DNA of 64,000 nt from Bombyx mori (lineage: Eukaryota > Arthropoda > Insecta > Lepidoptera > Bombycidae): the NCBI RefSeq assembly GCF_030269925.1, contig NC_085132.1, positions 2,874,501-2,938,500 of the forward strand, in the 5' to 3' direction. Within the stretch, counting starts at the first letter, position 1. Each line of letters starts with the position of its first letter. A model generated the notes under the pieces. That model did not search any database, had not been told where the DNA came from, and saw only the letters and a program-made list of their open reading frames with translations. Both the position numbers and the translations under genes were made by a program. This document shows, one piece after another, positions 11,020 to 21,289 of the stretch.

Positions 11020-11457
11020 TTTCAGTGTGCTTTTTGGAGGAACCCGAGTAGCTACATCCAGCGGCTTTGTTTCATTTTCCCACATTTGTGCTCTTTCACA
11101 GATATTAAACAGTTAATAAAGTGCACAAATGTGGGAAAATGAAACAAAGCCGCTGGACGTAACTTCTCGGGATCCTCCAAAAAGTCCACTGAAAAATCTT
11201 AGTAAATGACCACCATTTTACTGAGATTATATTATTTCATCCCATATCATCTCATTTCATTTCTATTAATTTCATCCCAGTTGATTATTAATGTCTCAAA
11301 TTAATCATCTTCATTTCATTTCACTCCATAATATCATTTTTCATAAAAATATGAATAGAAATTAAAATAAGACATGACTTAAAGGTCTCAGTTACCAGGT
11401 CATAAAATCCCATAAAAAAAACACAACTTCACTCCTCGCGTTCCCGCCAAAAAGTCA
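11020..11457 (+). repeat. Family J repeat, fold-back form
   Basis: Left arm 11020-11100 and right arm about 11121-11195 are inverted copies of the same sequence (CCAGCGGCTTTGTTTCATTT against AAATGAAACAAAGCCGCTGG), separated by about 20 nt. The standard family J body follows (TTAGTAAATGACCACCATTT to CAGTTACCAGGTCATAAAAT). At 11423-11457 comes a displaced minus-strand terminal piece (CGCGTTCCCGCCAAAAAGTC). Confidence 0.75.
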
Positions 11458-12726
11458 ATAAAAATATTTCAAGTTGTTTTTAAGCTTCATTCTGTAGGAT
11501 CCAGCTTCGTGTACCCAATAAAATATGTCCTTAGTCTAGGATGATTTGGTTTACATAGAAATCGTTGCATTAAAACTATGTGCGCATGAAACGTTCAAGG
11601 ATTTTCGTGTCAATCCAATTTCCTTGGCTTCACTCACTCCCGACTTTGTGGGGTAATGTTAAAACAACAATTTCCTTACTAAACTGGGTCAAACGTTATA
11701 AGTTTTTAACATAAAAAAAAACACTTTGAAAATGTTTAGTTTTTAATAGGTACGCTTTTATTAGCTTCAGACGTATGTATGTTAGTATGTAACGGAATCT
11801 TTGAACATGTAACCCCCTTCAAAACGTCGGATTAACTCGAAATTTGGTATACTTATTAACGACCGATGACAATTCAATACTAAAAAAATATTGAAATTTA
11901 ACTCCTCCTCCTCCTCGAGTCGTGTTCCTCATGTCTGAGGGTCGTGACCACCATCACCCATGAGCTTCAATCTTAGGATTTTTTACTGTCCGATCAGATC
12001 CGCACCGCTTTGAAATTTAACTAAAACATGAAAAAAAATAGTTGTGTGCTTTTCAGGATATTATCAAAATAACCCTTATCTTCTACTCGAAATTCAACTA
12101 AAATATGAAAAATAAATAATAACTGGGTGCTTTTCAGGATATTATCAAAATAGCCCTTCTACTCATATCTGTTCATAAAATATTTATAACTACTGATACC
12201 ATGCACCCCACGCTTTTCACGCAAATTTATTTTCAATTTTTTAGTTGGATTTTCTATAAAAGCTTTTTAGCTTGTTAGTTTTTTTAAACTATTATTTATA
12301 TTATTTGTATTTTTGTTCATAGACAGAGATTTCATGTCTCCTGTATACATAAGAATTCGAGATGCACCACCGAATATTCAGATTTTTCTGGAAGTATCCT
12401 ATAACTAGGTGGGCGGAAGAGCTGTAGTATTTATTTGATGTAAAGTTTTTGTTTTTTAAGTGAACACCTTTTTAGCATCGTTGTAATTACAAAGCCGATG
12501 AAACGAAAAATCGACAGTAAAAAGAGACAGACACATAAATTGATAAGATTTAACGTGGGAGAAAATGAGATAGGGAACATTATACAGTGTTTCTTATATT
12601 CGTGGTTCTCTTTGTGCTCTGCTTCGTACCTAATATTCGTACTTAATACATCCTGAATAAATCTATGTGATATATATACGAATAAAATGTAAAATAATTA
12701 ATGAAACTTTATATCACTATGAGATC
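11458..12726. repeat. Spacer with a tandem duplication and small shared repeats
   Basis: Two imperfect tandem units lie at about 12012-12090 and 12091-12180, each ending in GCTTTTCAGGATATTATCAA; the same unit recurs at 34893-34950. Around 11770-11810 TGTAACGGAATCTTTGAAC is shared with about 38280. Around 11905-11960 CTGAGGGTCGTGACCAC is shared with about 21800. No host gene seen. Confidence 0.55.
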
Positions 12727-12865
12727 ATTACTAAAACTTTGAACTCATATCTCAAGGTAGGTGGCGCCATTTACGTTAAAGACGTCTATGGGCTCCGGTA
12801 ACCATTTAGCACCAGGTGGGCTGTGAGCTCGTCCACTAATCTATGCAATAAAAAATAAATAAATA
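12727..12865 (+). mobile_element. SINE family A 3' half
   Basis: From the AACTCATATCTCAAGGTAGG region to TATGCAATAAAAAATAAATA. The 5' half is missing. Confidence 0.8.
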
Positions 12866-12967
12866 AAAATGCTCATTCTGGTCTTCGCTCGTAAACGAAT
12901 TAAAGAATAGCTTCTCCCAGTCCCAAAAATACCAAGCTTAATAATATATTGGTCACGTCTCTAGCAT

Positions 12968-13277
12968 CTAAGACATGAAGTTACAACGGTTGCCTCAGCC
13001 TTCAAACCGAAACGTATTACTGTTTTAGGGCAGAAATAGGCAGGGTGGTGGTACCTACCCGTGCGGACTCACAAGAGGTCCTACCACGCAAATTATAGTT
13101 TTTGCGGGTTTGATTTTTATTACACGATATTATTTCTTCACCGTGGTAGTCAATCGTGAACATTTGTTGAGTACGTATTTCATTAGAAAAATTGGTACCC
13201 GCCTGCGGGATGCGAACACCGGTGCATCGCTCAACACGAATGCACTGGACGTCTTATCTTTTAGGCCACGACGACTT
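12968..13277 (-). mobile_element. SINE family A with tRNA-like head, minus strand
   Basis: On the minus strand: head at 13277-13195 (GTCGTCGTGGCCTAAAAGAT, box B CGGTGTTCGCATCCC with one change), linker, then body down to 12968. The 3' third and the A-tail are missing, and a short deletion joins CGTGGTAGG to GCGTAAT. With 6988-7368 it defines the full head of the family. Confidence 0.88.
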
Positions 13278-14424
13278 CGACGACAACGACAATATGCGTT
13301 CATTAAGCTATTTCACGTGAACGCATTATCAGTTATGCGTCCCATTTCGAGTCAGTTAGCGGTTGTGCTAATGCGACTCAGCATCGAACCAGTGACCCTG
13401 ATAGCGAGTGAATTATGCTTACGATACGACCGAAATGTGTGAGTTATGCTGACGCGTGGTCGTGTCAGCGTCGCGACGCTGCACCGCTGACCTGTTTCGA
13501 TTGATCGCTCGACAGTTCACGGACACGCTGTTTTTATTAAGCACACGTCATATTCACGAGCGGAGCGGTTTTGAGCATTATTTTATTTTTTTGTTTATAG
13601 CTGTAGCTGGACAGATGAGATGACGGTCCACGTTGAATTGAACGTACAAATACTCAGCATTGCCCATGGACATATGACTGTTGTTGTTCGTAACGAATTA
13701 CCATCTATATAATATGTAAACACTGGAAATATATTTATCTTAACGCTTATTGTATAAAATAAACCTATCTGTTGACTTATTTTCGATGTTTAATTGTATT
13801 TTAATGGGCAACAAAGTATACTCTCTCTTTCTCCCTCTCTCTTTCTCTCTCTGCCTCTCTCCCTCTTTTCATAATTTTGTATTAATATTCCGAAAAATCA
13901 TATGAATTGTTAAAGAAGAAGAGACTGAAAGAATAAGAGTTACATTTGCGTTTGAACCAACTCATCTGTCAGCAATAACTAATAAACTATCATAGTATGT
14001 CTATTGACATTAAAACTGCACTTTTATTAGTGAAGCCTGCCCGCTAGTTATCCCGTTATTAGTGAACGATTAGCCGTCTCATTAACATTGACAATAACAG
14101 GAACTAGCTAGATCACATGATTGAATATTAATTTGTCGAAAAACACATACTCCACGAATGATTTTTGGTTATATTCTCGCTTCCGCTCGCTTGTGTAACG
14201 CGCGCGCTACCTCACAGAGTTGTCAGCGCGGCCCTAAAGCGCATGGTTTATTCATACGTACCGCTATTGTTTTTGTCACTGTCCTTGGATTGAATGTGTT
14301 TTCATAATGTTATGTAACGTAACTATATATATAACGTGACATTTGTGTTACGAATTATTCAATGCTAGTTTATTTAAACTAGATTTCTGATTGACCAATT
14401 GGTTTGATATAGAGATATATGCTG
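13278..14424. other. Unassigned stretch with CT-rich microsatellite
   Basis: A (CT)-rich low-complexity run lies at about 13820-13868. The minus strand of 13355-13410 contains GGTTCGATGC, a possible decayed box B. No protein-coding signal seen. Confidence 0.4.
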
Positions 14425-14551
14425 ATGGTAGGACCTCTTGTGAGTCCGCACGGGTGGGTACCATCACCCTGCCTATTTCTGCCGTGAAGTAATAATGCGT
14501 TTCGGCTTGAAGAGTGGGGCAGCCGATGTAACTATACTGATACCTTAGAAA
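14425..14551 (+). mobile_element. SINE family A 5' half
   Basis: GATGGTAGGACCTCTTGTGA to CTGATACCTTAGAA; no tail. A 30-bp piece of the same family (GTTGTAACTATACTGAGACC) recurs at about 14862-14891. Confidence 0.8.
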
Positions 14552-14939
14552 TCAATTGATTTGAACCCAAATATGTATGAGGTCTCTGATGCGTTGTAAC
14601 CTCAAATATCTTAGCCGTATATTCGGATAGAGTAATGCACATTACGCAAAAATCACACCTCCCCCGCCCCGTTTGTATAGGAACAAACAAGCATCGCAAC
14701 GCCGCAAATAAGTTAATAAAACTGATAAGAGACTCGCTGTTATCAGCGTTTGATAACGTTAGTCAAGTGCATACCATTGCGTGCACCGAAAATTGCATAA
14801 AATACGGTGACAATGATTTGAAAGAACAAAACCGGAGAAATCTTCGGTTATTACTTGGTTCGGTTGTAACTATACTGAGACCTTAGAACTTTGAGTGACG
14901 TCAGAAACTATTTCAACTTCAGTTCAGAAACTATTTTAC
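14552..14939. other. Spacer with short duplicated flank
   Basis: 14900-14939 (GACGTCAGAAACTATTTCAA, then CAGTTCAGAAACTATTTTAC) is shared, inverted, with 34980-35152. An 83-codon ORF at 14635-14886 has no recognisable motif. Confidence 0.4.
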
Positions 14940-15122
14940 TCGTGGTGGGACGTCTTGTGAGTCGCACGGGTAGGCACCACCACCCAGCCTATTTCTGCCG
15001 TGAAGCAGTAATGCGTTTCGGTTTGAAGGGTGGGACAGCCGTTGTGACTATACTGAGACCTTAGAACTTATATCTCGAGGTGGGTGGCGTATTTACGTTG
15101 TAGGTGTCTAAGGGCTCCGATA
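14940..15122 (+). mobile_element. SINE family A, 3' truncated
   Basis: CTCGTGGTGGGACGTCTTGT to GTCTAAGGGCTCCGATAA. The last block and the A-tail are missing; it is joined directly to the next element. Confidence 0.85.
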
Positions 15123-15541
15123 AAGATCCGGAAAGATTTGTTTGTTTGTATTGAATAGGCTCCGAAGCTACTGAACTGATTTGAAAAATTCTTTCACTGT
15201 TTGGAAGCTACACTATTCCCGAGTGACATAGACTATAAATCTTTCTTGAAAAAATTAAGGATCCCTACTAAAACTCCAATAATGTAACCCAAGGTGTAAA
15301 AAAAATACCTAAAATATTCTTTACATCGCGTGCCCTTCGAAAACCATTGATGATAGAATAAAATAATGTACTACGACTTTGTAGAACACATTATTATTTA
15401 CAAAAAATGTCACGACAGTATATATCTAACTATTATAGTTATGCCACAATAAGTGTTATTTTATTTAAAAAAATAATACCACGTCAAATATCGTTGAAAT
15501 ATTTGTTAAAGACCCAAGCGGAGCCAGAGCGGGCCGCTAGT
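15123..15541 (+). mobile_element. Probable Helitron, 5' truncated
   Basis: Ends GGAGCCAGAGCGGGCCGCTAGT, the CTAGT 3' end typical of lepidopteran Helitrons and close to the ends at 50594-50598 and about 62090. The interior (GAATAGGCTCCGAAGCTACT) resembles a common non-autonomous Helitron body. No coding content. Confidence 0.55.
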
Positions 15542-15550
15542 ATTAATTAG

Positions 15551-15692
15551 ATGTATAATAAAAATCATACATTTATTTCCGTTATCTGGTACCTACCTGT
15601 AATACAAGTTCTTTACGAACTTAGCACGGGACCATTTAACGTGGCGTGATTGTTAGTAAATATTTATTTATTATTATTTATTTATTTATACC
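15551..15692 (+). mobile_element. Family M tail (LINE/SINE 3' end)
   Basis: AACACAAGTTCTTTACGAAC-type block, then TTAGCACGGGACCATTTAAC, GTGGCGTGATTGTTAGTAAA and a TTTATTTATT tail, matching the tail half of 26540-26807. No tRNA head here. Confidence 0.65.
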
Positions 15693-15973
15693 TACACACC
15701 AAAACAATCGTTCTTAAACGACAAAAGATCTTCCATGATATTTCTTAAGTATTCAATGTACATACTAATATTATTTTACATCATACCGGATATTTTGTTT
15801 GTGCCTTGCGTTGCCTTAACCTCGCATATCAAGGTAGATGAATTAATTACTAATTTAGCTAGATTAATATTAATAAACAATCAATCTAGTCTATGTATAT
15901 ATAAGATAATTTCGGACCGATATATTTATTTGGTGTGATAACAATTAAAGCTAGATTTCATTTTTTTTCTTTA

Positions 15974-16265
15974 TCTATACACTTATATATAAAAATGAAT
16001 TGCTGTTCGTTACTCTCCCTAAAATTCGAGAACGGCTGGACCGATTTGGCTAATTTTGGTCTTGAATTATTTGTGGAAGTCCAGAGAAGGTTTAAAAAGT
16101 AGATAAAAATATGAAAATGCTCGGAATTAAATAAAAATAACAATTTTGTTTTTCCTTTGATGTGTCCTCCGTCGGACGGATTCCTTTTGTTTGTTTAAGT
16201 TTATTTTATACAAAAGTTTAGGTGTTTTATTTATCTATTGAGGTACTACGGAGTCTGCCGGGTTA
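15974..16265 (+). mobile_element. Helitron family E, 3' end lost
   Basis: TCTATACACTTATATATAAA start, AATGAATTGCTGTTCGTTA, GAACGGCTGGACCGATTTGG, and the conserved GTCGGACGGATTCCTTTTG. It stops at GTCTGCCGGG, before the usual CAGCTAGT, where LINE B sequence begins. Confidence 0.85.
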
Positions 16266-16428
16266 TTTCCGATGTATCCATGTCCTTCTTTAAACGAGGC
16301 TTGTGGAGAGTACTTAGCGGTAGGCAGCGGCTTGGCTCTGCCCCTGGCATTGCTGAAGTCCATGGGCGACGGTAACCACTCACCATCAGTTGGGACGTAT
16401 GCTCGTCTGGTTAGTAGGGCAATAAAAA
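16262..16428 (+). mobile_element. LINE family B 3' end joined to a Helitron
   Basis: TATTTCCGATGTATCCATGTCC, then TTCTTTAAACGAGGCTTGTG (end of the RT frame) and the family B tail to AGGGCAATAAAAA. The same left junction occurs at about 31908. Confidence 0.8.
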
Positions 16429-16743
16429 GTTCGGTTTTCCGGTTACGCCGAAAGTTCGGTTTTCCTCCCGCTGTACAGGGAAGAAAGTGTAACTTTTCCT
16501 CCCTGGGTACTGACAAGTGCGCATGCGCGTTAGTATCTACGTCTGCTCTCACGCACCTAAAATTCTCCGCCATTGTTGTGCTCGGGTAATTTGCAATATT
16601 GTGTTTAGTGTAAAAATGAAATAAACAAAAGGCAATAAAATTTAATAGTGAAGTATTAAACAAAGATGAGTTCATCAGACAATTCTTATTCAATTAGTAG
16701 TAGTTTATTTAAAAATTAAAAAACAGTTAAATTGTTTTTTTTA
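16429..16743 (+). promoter_or_regulatory. Possible promoter / 5' leader
   Basis: A perfect TGCGCATGCGC palindrome (16518-16528) matches the NRF-1/Erect wing site type. A GC-rich patch with a duplicated AAAGTTCGGTTTTCC surrounds it, then TCCGCCATTGTTGTGC and an AT-rich leader. An ATG at 16666 opens only 17 codons (MSSSDNSYSI...). It may be a promoter of a host or transposon transcript; no downstream gene is visible, so this is inference from motifs. Confidence 0.25.
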
Positions 16744-16908
16744 TGAAGCAGTAATGCGTTTCGGTTTGAAGGGTGGGGCAGTCGTTGTACTATACTGAGA
16801 CCTTATCAAAGTGGGTGGCGGCATTTACGTTGTAGATGTCTATGGGCTCCACCACTTAACATAAGGTGGGCTGTGACCTCGTCCATCCATCAAAGCAATA
16901 ATAAAAAA
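16744..16908 (+). mobile_element. SINE family A, decayed
   Basis: TGAAGCAGTAATGCGTTTCG to CAATAATAAAAAAA, with several small deletions (CTTATCAAAG, GGCTCCACCACT). Confidence 0.85.
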
Positions 16909-17164
16909 ACATGCCGAACATAATATACAGTAAGTTAAGTTTGTTACAAAACATTGAAATTTACTGACCGTTTTTCATTAGTATCTATCTTACGATGACG
17001 TGACGGCGAATCAATTATCTACTTATAGGGTAAATAATTAATCGTTACAGCTAATTTATATTAGTTTATTGTCAGTAGCCAGGCGATCATGAAGCTTGCC
17101 TGATAGAAATGTTTTTTTTATTAAATTATGAGGCAAGAATTATCATCGTCAATTAGATAATCTA

Positions 17165-17459
17165 TCTATATATATATATAAAAATGAATTGCTGTTCGTT
17201 AGTTTCACTAAAACTCGAGAACGGCTGGACCGATTTGGCTAATTTTGGTCTTGAATTATTTGCGGAAGTCCAGAGAAGGTTTAAAAGGTAGATAAATATG
17301 AAAATGCTCGGAATTAAATAAAAATAACTATTTTGTTTTTCCTTTGATGTGTCATCCGTCGAACGGATTCCTTTTGTTTGTTTTAAGTTTATTTTATGCA
17401 AAAGCTTAGGTCTTTTATTTATCGATTGAGGCACTACGAAGTCTGCCGGGTTAGCTAGT
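17165..17459 (+). mobile_element. Helitron family E, complete
   Basis: TCTATATATATATATAAAAA start and GCCGGGTTAGCTAGT end, about 295 bp. A short GGCA/TGCC stem lies before the end. No coding content, so mobilised in trans if at all. Another Helitron begins directly after it. Confidence 0.88.
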
Positions 17460-17460
17460 A

Positions 17461-17670
17461 ATATATAAATCTACAGTGGTTTTTACGGATGTTCCGTTAT
17501 AACTACTGAACCATGCATCCGATTGACTTGAAACTTGGTATCCATGTAGAAAATATATGTACTTAACGGACAGGCCAATGTTTATATGAGTGTTGGACTC
17601 CCTAATAATAATGACAATAAATAATAGTGTTAATTTTAAATGCCCAGCTAAGCGGGCGAGTACGGCTAGT
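17461..17670 (+). mobile_element. Helitron family F, 5' truncated
   Basis: Begins within ATATATAAATCTACAGTGG, contains ACGGATGTTCCGTTATAAC, and ends GCCCAGCTAAGCGGGC (hairpin) then GAGTACGGCTAGT. It matches the longer inverted copy at 29489-29736. Confidence 0.75.
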
Positions 17671-17845
17671 AATATAATATACCTAGACGATGTATTCTCC
17701 CTTTCTGAACTACCATAAAAGATAAAAACTATTATTGTGTTTTTCCCGTACACATTACAAATACCTAGCTATTAAATTTAAGTGTAGGTAAGCTTACTGT
17801 AAATTTCCTCACAATTTCAACGTAAATTTTGTAAATGAACCTTAA

Positions 17846-18039
17846 CTATTTCTGCCGTGAAGCAGTAATACGTTTCGGTTTGAAGGGTGGTGCTGCCGTT
17901 GTAACTATAATTGAGACCTTAGAACTTATATCTCATAGTGGGTGGCGCTATTTGCATTGTGGATGGCTATGGGCTCCGGTAATAACTTAACATCTGGTGG
18001 GCCGTGAGATGGTCCATCCACATAAACATTAAAAAAAAA
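17846..18039 (+). mobile_element. SINE family A, 5' truncated
   Basis: Starts at TATTTCTGCCGTGAAGCAG and ends AACATTAAAAAAAA; CpG sites are partly decayed. Confidence 0.88.
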
Positions 18040-18964
18040 TATTATTTTTGATTCTTATAGATTTCCACAATACTTTTCTAAAGTTAAATGATCAAAGAAT
18101 CGAACATCGTACAGCCACAGCAAACTTGTTCGGTTAAACTCAACAATTAAATTCCATAGTCTTCGCCATTGAGAATATAATTAACGTCATCGAAATAAGA
18201 TCAGCGTAAATTTGAAAATACAACGCGAATTAATTACTGTTCATTTTTCACGAGCATCCATGACAATACGAAGCGAATTGTAACGTTGTTAATTCCACCA
18301 GCTCGTTTGATAAGTTTATCTCTGTAAAAATACATATATATATTTACCTACATAGAAGTTTCGCGTTTGTTTATCGGCCGTAAGTCAACATCGTTGTTAG
18401 AAAAGGCACAGGGAACCGTTTCGGCCGTTATCTAGCCGTGAAAAAATAGCAACACCCGCCCACTGTGCCACTCGCTTACGGTATACCGAGCGAGCGAGAC
18501 GGAGGCGCGCATCACCCCAAGCCAGAGCAGGACGGGTGTATTTCTGTTATTTTGCCGCCGCGTTTCGTTTGGCCTAAATGAAGGTTTTATTATATTAATT
18601 GCTCGTCTAACTTGTTTTTGTTTGATTTGTTTACTGGGAAAACGTATTGATAGTTTTGTTTGTTGAATTAATAGTTAATTGGACGTTAGGTCTTACTGTT
18701 TTGGATTCGTAGAGGAAAATAATTATTTCACAGACTACATACTCGAAATAGACAAGAGCATTACACATAGCTATGTTTGGCGCGAATTTAATATTCATAC
18801 GTCATTTATGAAGGTGGTGTTTTGTTTTTAATTTGCGTCCATTTTTTTTTAAATTAGTAAATACTTCTTTGAATTGTACAGTTCGCCTTAAGCGGTATTT
18901 TTTTATCTGTTTTAAAAATTTAGCTCTATAAGTTTGATGTAAGTTTAACTACGCATCTAATGTT
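18040..18964. other. Unique-looking stretch with GC-rich core
   Basis: 18440-18560 is CpG-rich (GAGCGAGCGAGACGGAGGCG, GCCGCCGCGTTTCG) inside AT-rich DNA, a composition seen at insect regulatory regions or first exons. No ORF or start-site motif supports a gene. Confidence 0.35.
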
Positions 18965-19165
18965 CCGTCCGCCATCGGAGCAGCGCTTACCAATACAGCT
19001 GTGACTTGCCATTTACCATCCGGATCGACATTGACGGTGTCGCCAGAGCATTAGGTCATGTCCTCCTTCAAGCGAGATTCGTAATGAGTCTTTAGCTGTC
19101 GCTTGACATGGGTGACGATAGCACTTACCATCGCGTAAGTCATATGCTTACCTTCGAAGACTATA
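18965..19165 (+). mobile_element. Decayed LINE family B 3' part
   Basis: CCGTCCGCCATCGGAGCAG, GCCATTTACCATCCGGATC and GTCCTCCTTCAAGCGAG follow the order of family B (8-kb copy: CCACCGGAGTAGAG, CGTACCATCCGGCTAT, GTCCTTCTTCAAACGAG) with heavy divergence and frameshifts. An old copy. Confidence 0.6.
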
Positions 19166-19449
19166 CGGCTGTTATCATCACATAACGCATGAATATCCTT
19201 TTACATTTTACGAATATTATTTATTAGCTATTAATTTGTTGATATTGCAATTGGAAGTGGCCTAACGAAGAAATTAAAAAAAAAAACTTTTATACTTTAT
19301 AGTTTGAACGACTTCTACAAAAGTTATCTAACATTTTATTAATAATAAAACTAAGTGTTTAAAATATTAAAAATGAAATTAAAATTTTAGTTAGAAAAGG
19401 ACAATTGAATGAAATTATATGTTACAAAATTATTATGGTTATATTGTGA

Positions 19450-19813
19450 AAGACTTATTATACTTCTATAATCACCGATTTTGCCAAGACTACACTATAG
19501 ACAAATAATATTAATCTATTCTCAATTCGACCACAGACTTTAAACAATAACAAAAGTTTGACAATAAACAAATAGTAGGTACTTAGATATAATAATTGTG
19601 TTCTGTCAAATACATGGTAGTGTGTGTAATCTTTTTTTTAAATTGATTTTATGTACTTTTTATTCTAACAAATATACATTATAAAAAAAAAAATTAGCAT
19701 TCTACACTCCTTCTCTATATTCTCTATAAGTGTGGGAAATTTTTTACTCCTCCGTCCGCGCAATTTTCGTAAAAAGGGCTACAAAGTTTTTGCTTCACGT
19801 ATTAATATATAGA
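19450..19813 (-). mobile_element. Helitron family G, minus strand (duplication unit 1)
   Basis: On the minus strand it starts TCTATATATTAATACGTGAA at 19813 and runs to the GCCAAGACTACACTATAG region. The CTAGT end is not present. It is followed on the right by a flank (19814-20026) that recurs after the copy ending at 20641. Confidence 0.8.
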
Positions 19814-20026
19814 TTATATCATTTCGTACGCTTCAAATATTGCACAGTTTTCGCGGTCAAGTCCTATCAACAGGAGCGAATATAACAGCAGACAATACTG
19901 GCTAACACACTTACACGTAAGTAATAAAACTCAGAGGAAAATTACAGAAAACTAGAGATATCTTAATTGAAACAATTTGAATTTATTTGATTAGATAATG
20001 TTCACTTCTGATGCTCTTTAAATTTT
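19814..20026. repeat. Duplicated flank, copy 1
   Basis: TACGCTTCAAATATTGCACA, CAGGAGCGAATATAACAGCA and TTAATTGAAACAATTTGA recur in order at 20642-20860 with small indels. Confidence 0.75.
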
Positions 20027-20126
20027 TATATTCTCTATAAGTGTAGGAAATTTCATACTCCTCCGTCCGCGAAATTTTCGTGAAAAGGGCTACAAAGTTT
20101 TTGCTTCACGTATTAATGTATAGATT
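20027..20126 (-). mobile_element. Helitron family G 5'-end fragment
   Basis: Only the 100 bp nearest the 5' end: the complement of TCTATACATTAATACGTGAA through to the TATAGAGAATATAAAAA region. Confidence 0.75.
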
Positions 20127-20353
20127 AGATGTAATTTCATACAATGGAGGTGTGAAGCTGTGTGCATATTGGAGACAAGGTCGCGCCCTTGCCTCCCTGA
20201 TCGGGTTACGGTGCGCTTATCCACGGAGACACGTCAATCAGATCATTGGCTGCTGCGCTGACATACTGATTCACAATGAAAACATATCTGTCCGGGGCAT
20301 TTTCTCGATTTTAACTTCGATAGTCACTCAACGCTAACGAGCTCTGAACTTAT
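20127..20353. other. Unassigned spacer between Helitron copies
   Basis: GC-richer than its neighbours and open on the plus strand to 20337 (a frame beginning within the Helitron fragment at 20080), but with no recognisable domain. Present once in the window. Confidence 0.35.
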
Positions 20354-20641
20354 TGATAATCTATTCTCAATTTGACCACAGACTTGAAGCAATAAGAAAA
20401 GTTTGACAGTACCTAAACAAATAGTATGCATGCGTGTATGTGTCAAATACACGGTAGTGTGTGTAATGTTTTTTATTTTATTTTATTTAATATAATTTTT
20501 ATGCATAATTAAAAAAAAAGTTAGCATTCTGCACTCCTTCTCTATATTCTCTATAAGTGTGGGAAATTTCATAGTCCTCCGTCCGCGTAATTCTCGTAAA
20601 AAGGGGTACAAAGTTTTTGCTTCACGTATTAATATATAGAT
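20354..20641 (-). mobile_element. Helitron family G, minus strand (duplication unit 2)
   Basis: Minus-strand start at 20641 (TCTATATATTAATACGTGAA); runs leftwards to the AATTGAGAATAGATTATC region; 3' end missing. Confidence 0.8.
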
Positions 20642-20860
20642 TATATTATTAATGCGGACGCTTCAAATATTGCACAGTTTTCGCGGTCAAGTGAACGTTA
20701 TTAACAGGAGCGAATATAACAGCAGATAATACTGGTATCCTGATTAACACACCTACACTTAGGTAACAAAACTCAAAGAAAAGTTACAGAGAATTAGAGA
20801 TATATTAATTGAAACAATTTGACTTTTTTAGATAAGACAGCCCTCACATCTGATGCTCGG
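20642..20860. repeat. Duplicated flank, copy 2
   Basis: Second copy of 19814-20026 (ACGCTTCAAATATTGCACAG onward), offset by about 828 bp. Confidence 0.75.
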
Positions 20861-21289
20861 GGCTAATATCGTCCAGAATCTTCTCCTTCACAAGCCTTTG
20901 TCGTGGGCGACAGACAACGCATCCCAAACGAATGTCTCCGAAAAGCTTACAAAAGTTATAAGCTCGGCAACGTGAGGCTTTCGATGCAAACGAACGTAAG
21001 CAGATCGGTGGGTACACCTGTTTCCTGCCTGACCGGTCTCGCTGCGGAGAGAAATACTGCGGTATTCCATAATCTATGCGCGTTTATACATTGATTTGCG
21101 TGCGAGAAATTATCTCGAAACCTGTCTTGAGACGATAAGAACATCCCCAAATCGGCCTTCGATGTTAGAAATCCCCCGAACCAGACCTCAAGATGCTGTT
21201 AGTTCTAAGAAACCAAAAAGACAAATACCAAGAATTTAATAAACAAATTTAGACGGTAGTTAACAATATTCAAATAAAGACCGAACAAG
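20861..21289. other. Unassigned GC-balanced spacer
   Basis: 20890-21100 is open in more than one frame on both strands, but no domain or splice pattern singles one out. At 21249-21275 AGACGGTAGTTAACAATATT is shared with about 30950. Confidence 0.35.

Noticed and set aside
13820..13868. CT-rich run as a GAGA-factor element
   Set aside because: Low-complexity microsatellite; no other regulatory signal nearby.
16235..16693. 152-codon ORF on the minus strand
   Set aside because: It crosses a LINE B tail and the neighbouring spacer with no protein motif; the opposite strand carries the LINE reading frame.
20080..20337. 85-codon ORF with a cysteine-containing C-terminal half
   Set aside because: It begins inside a Helitron fragment, has no domain I can name and no splice support.
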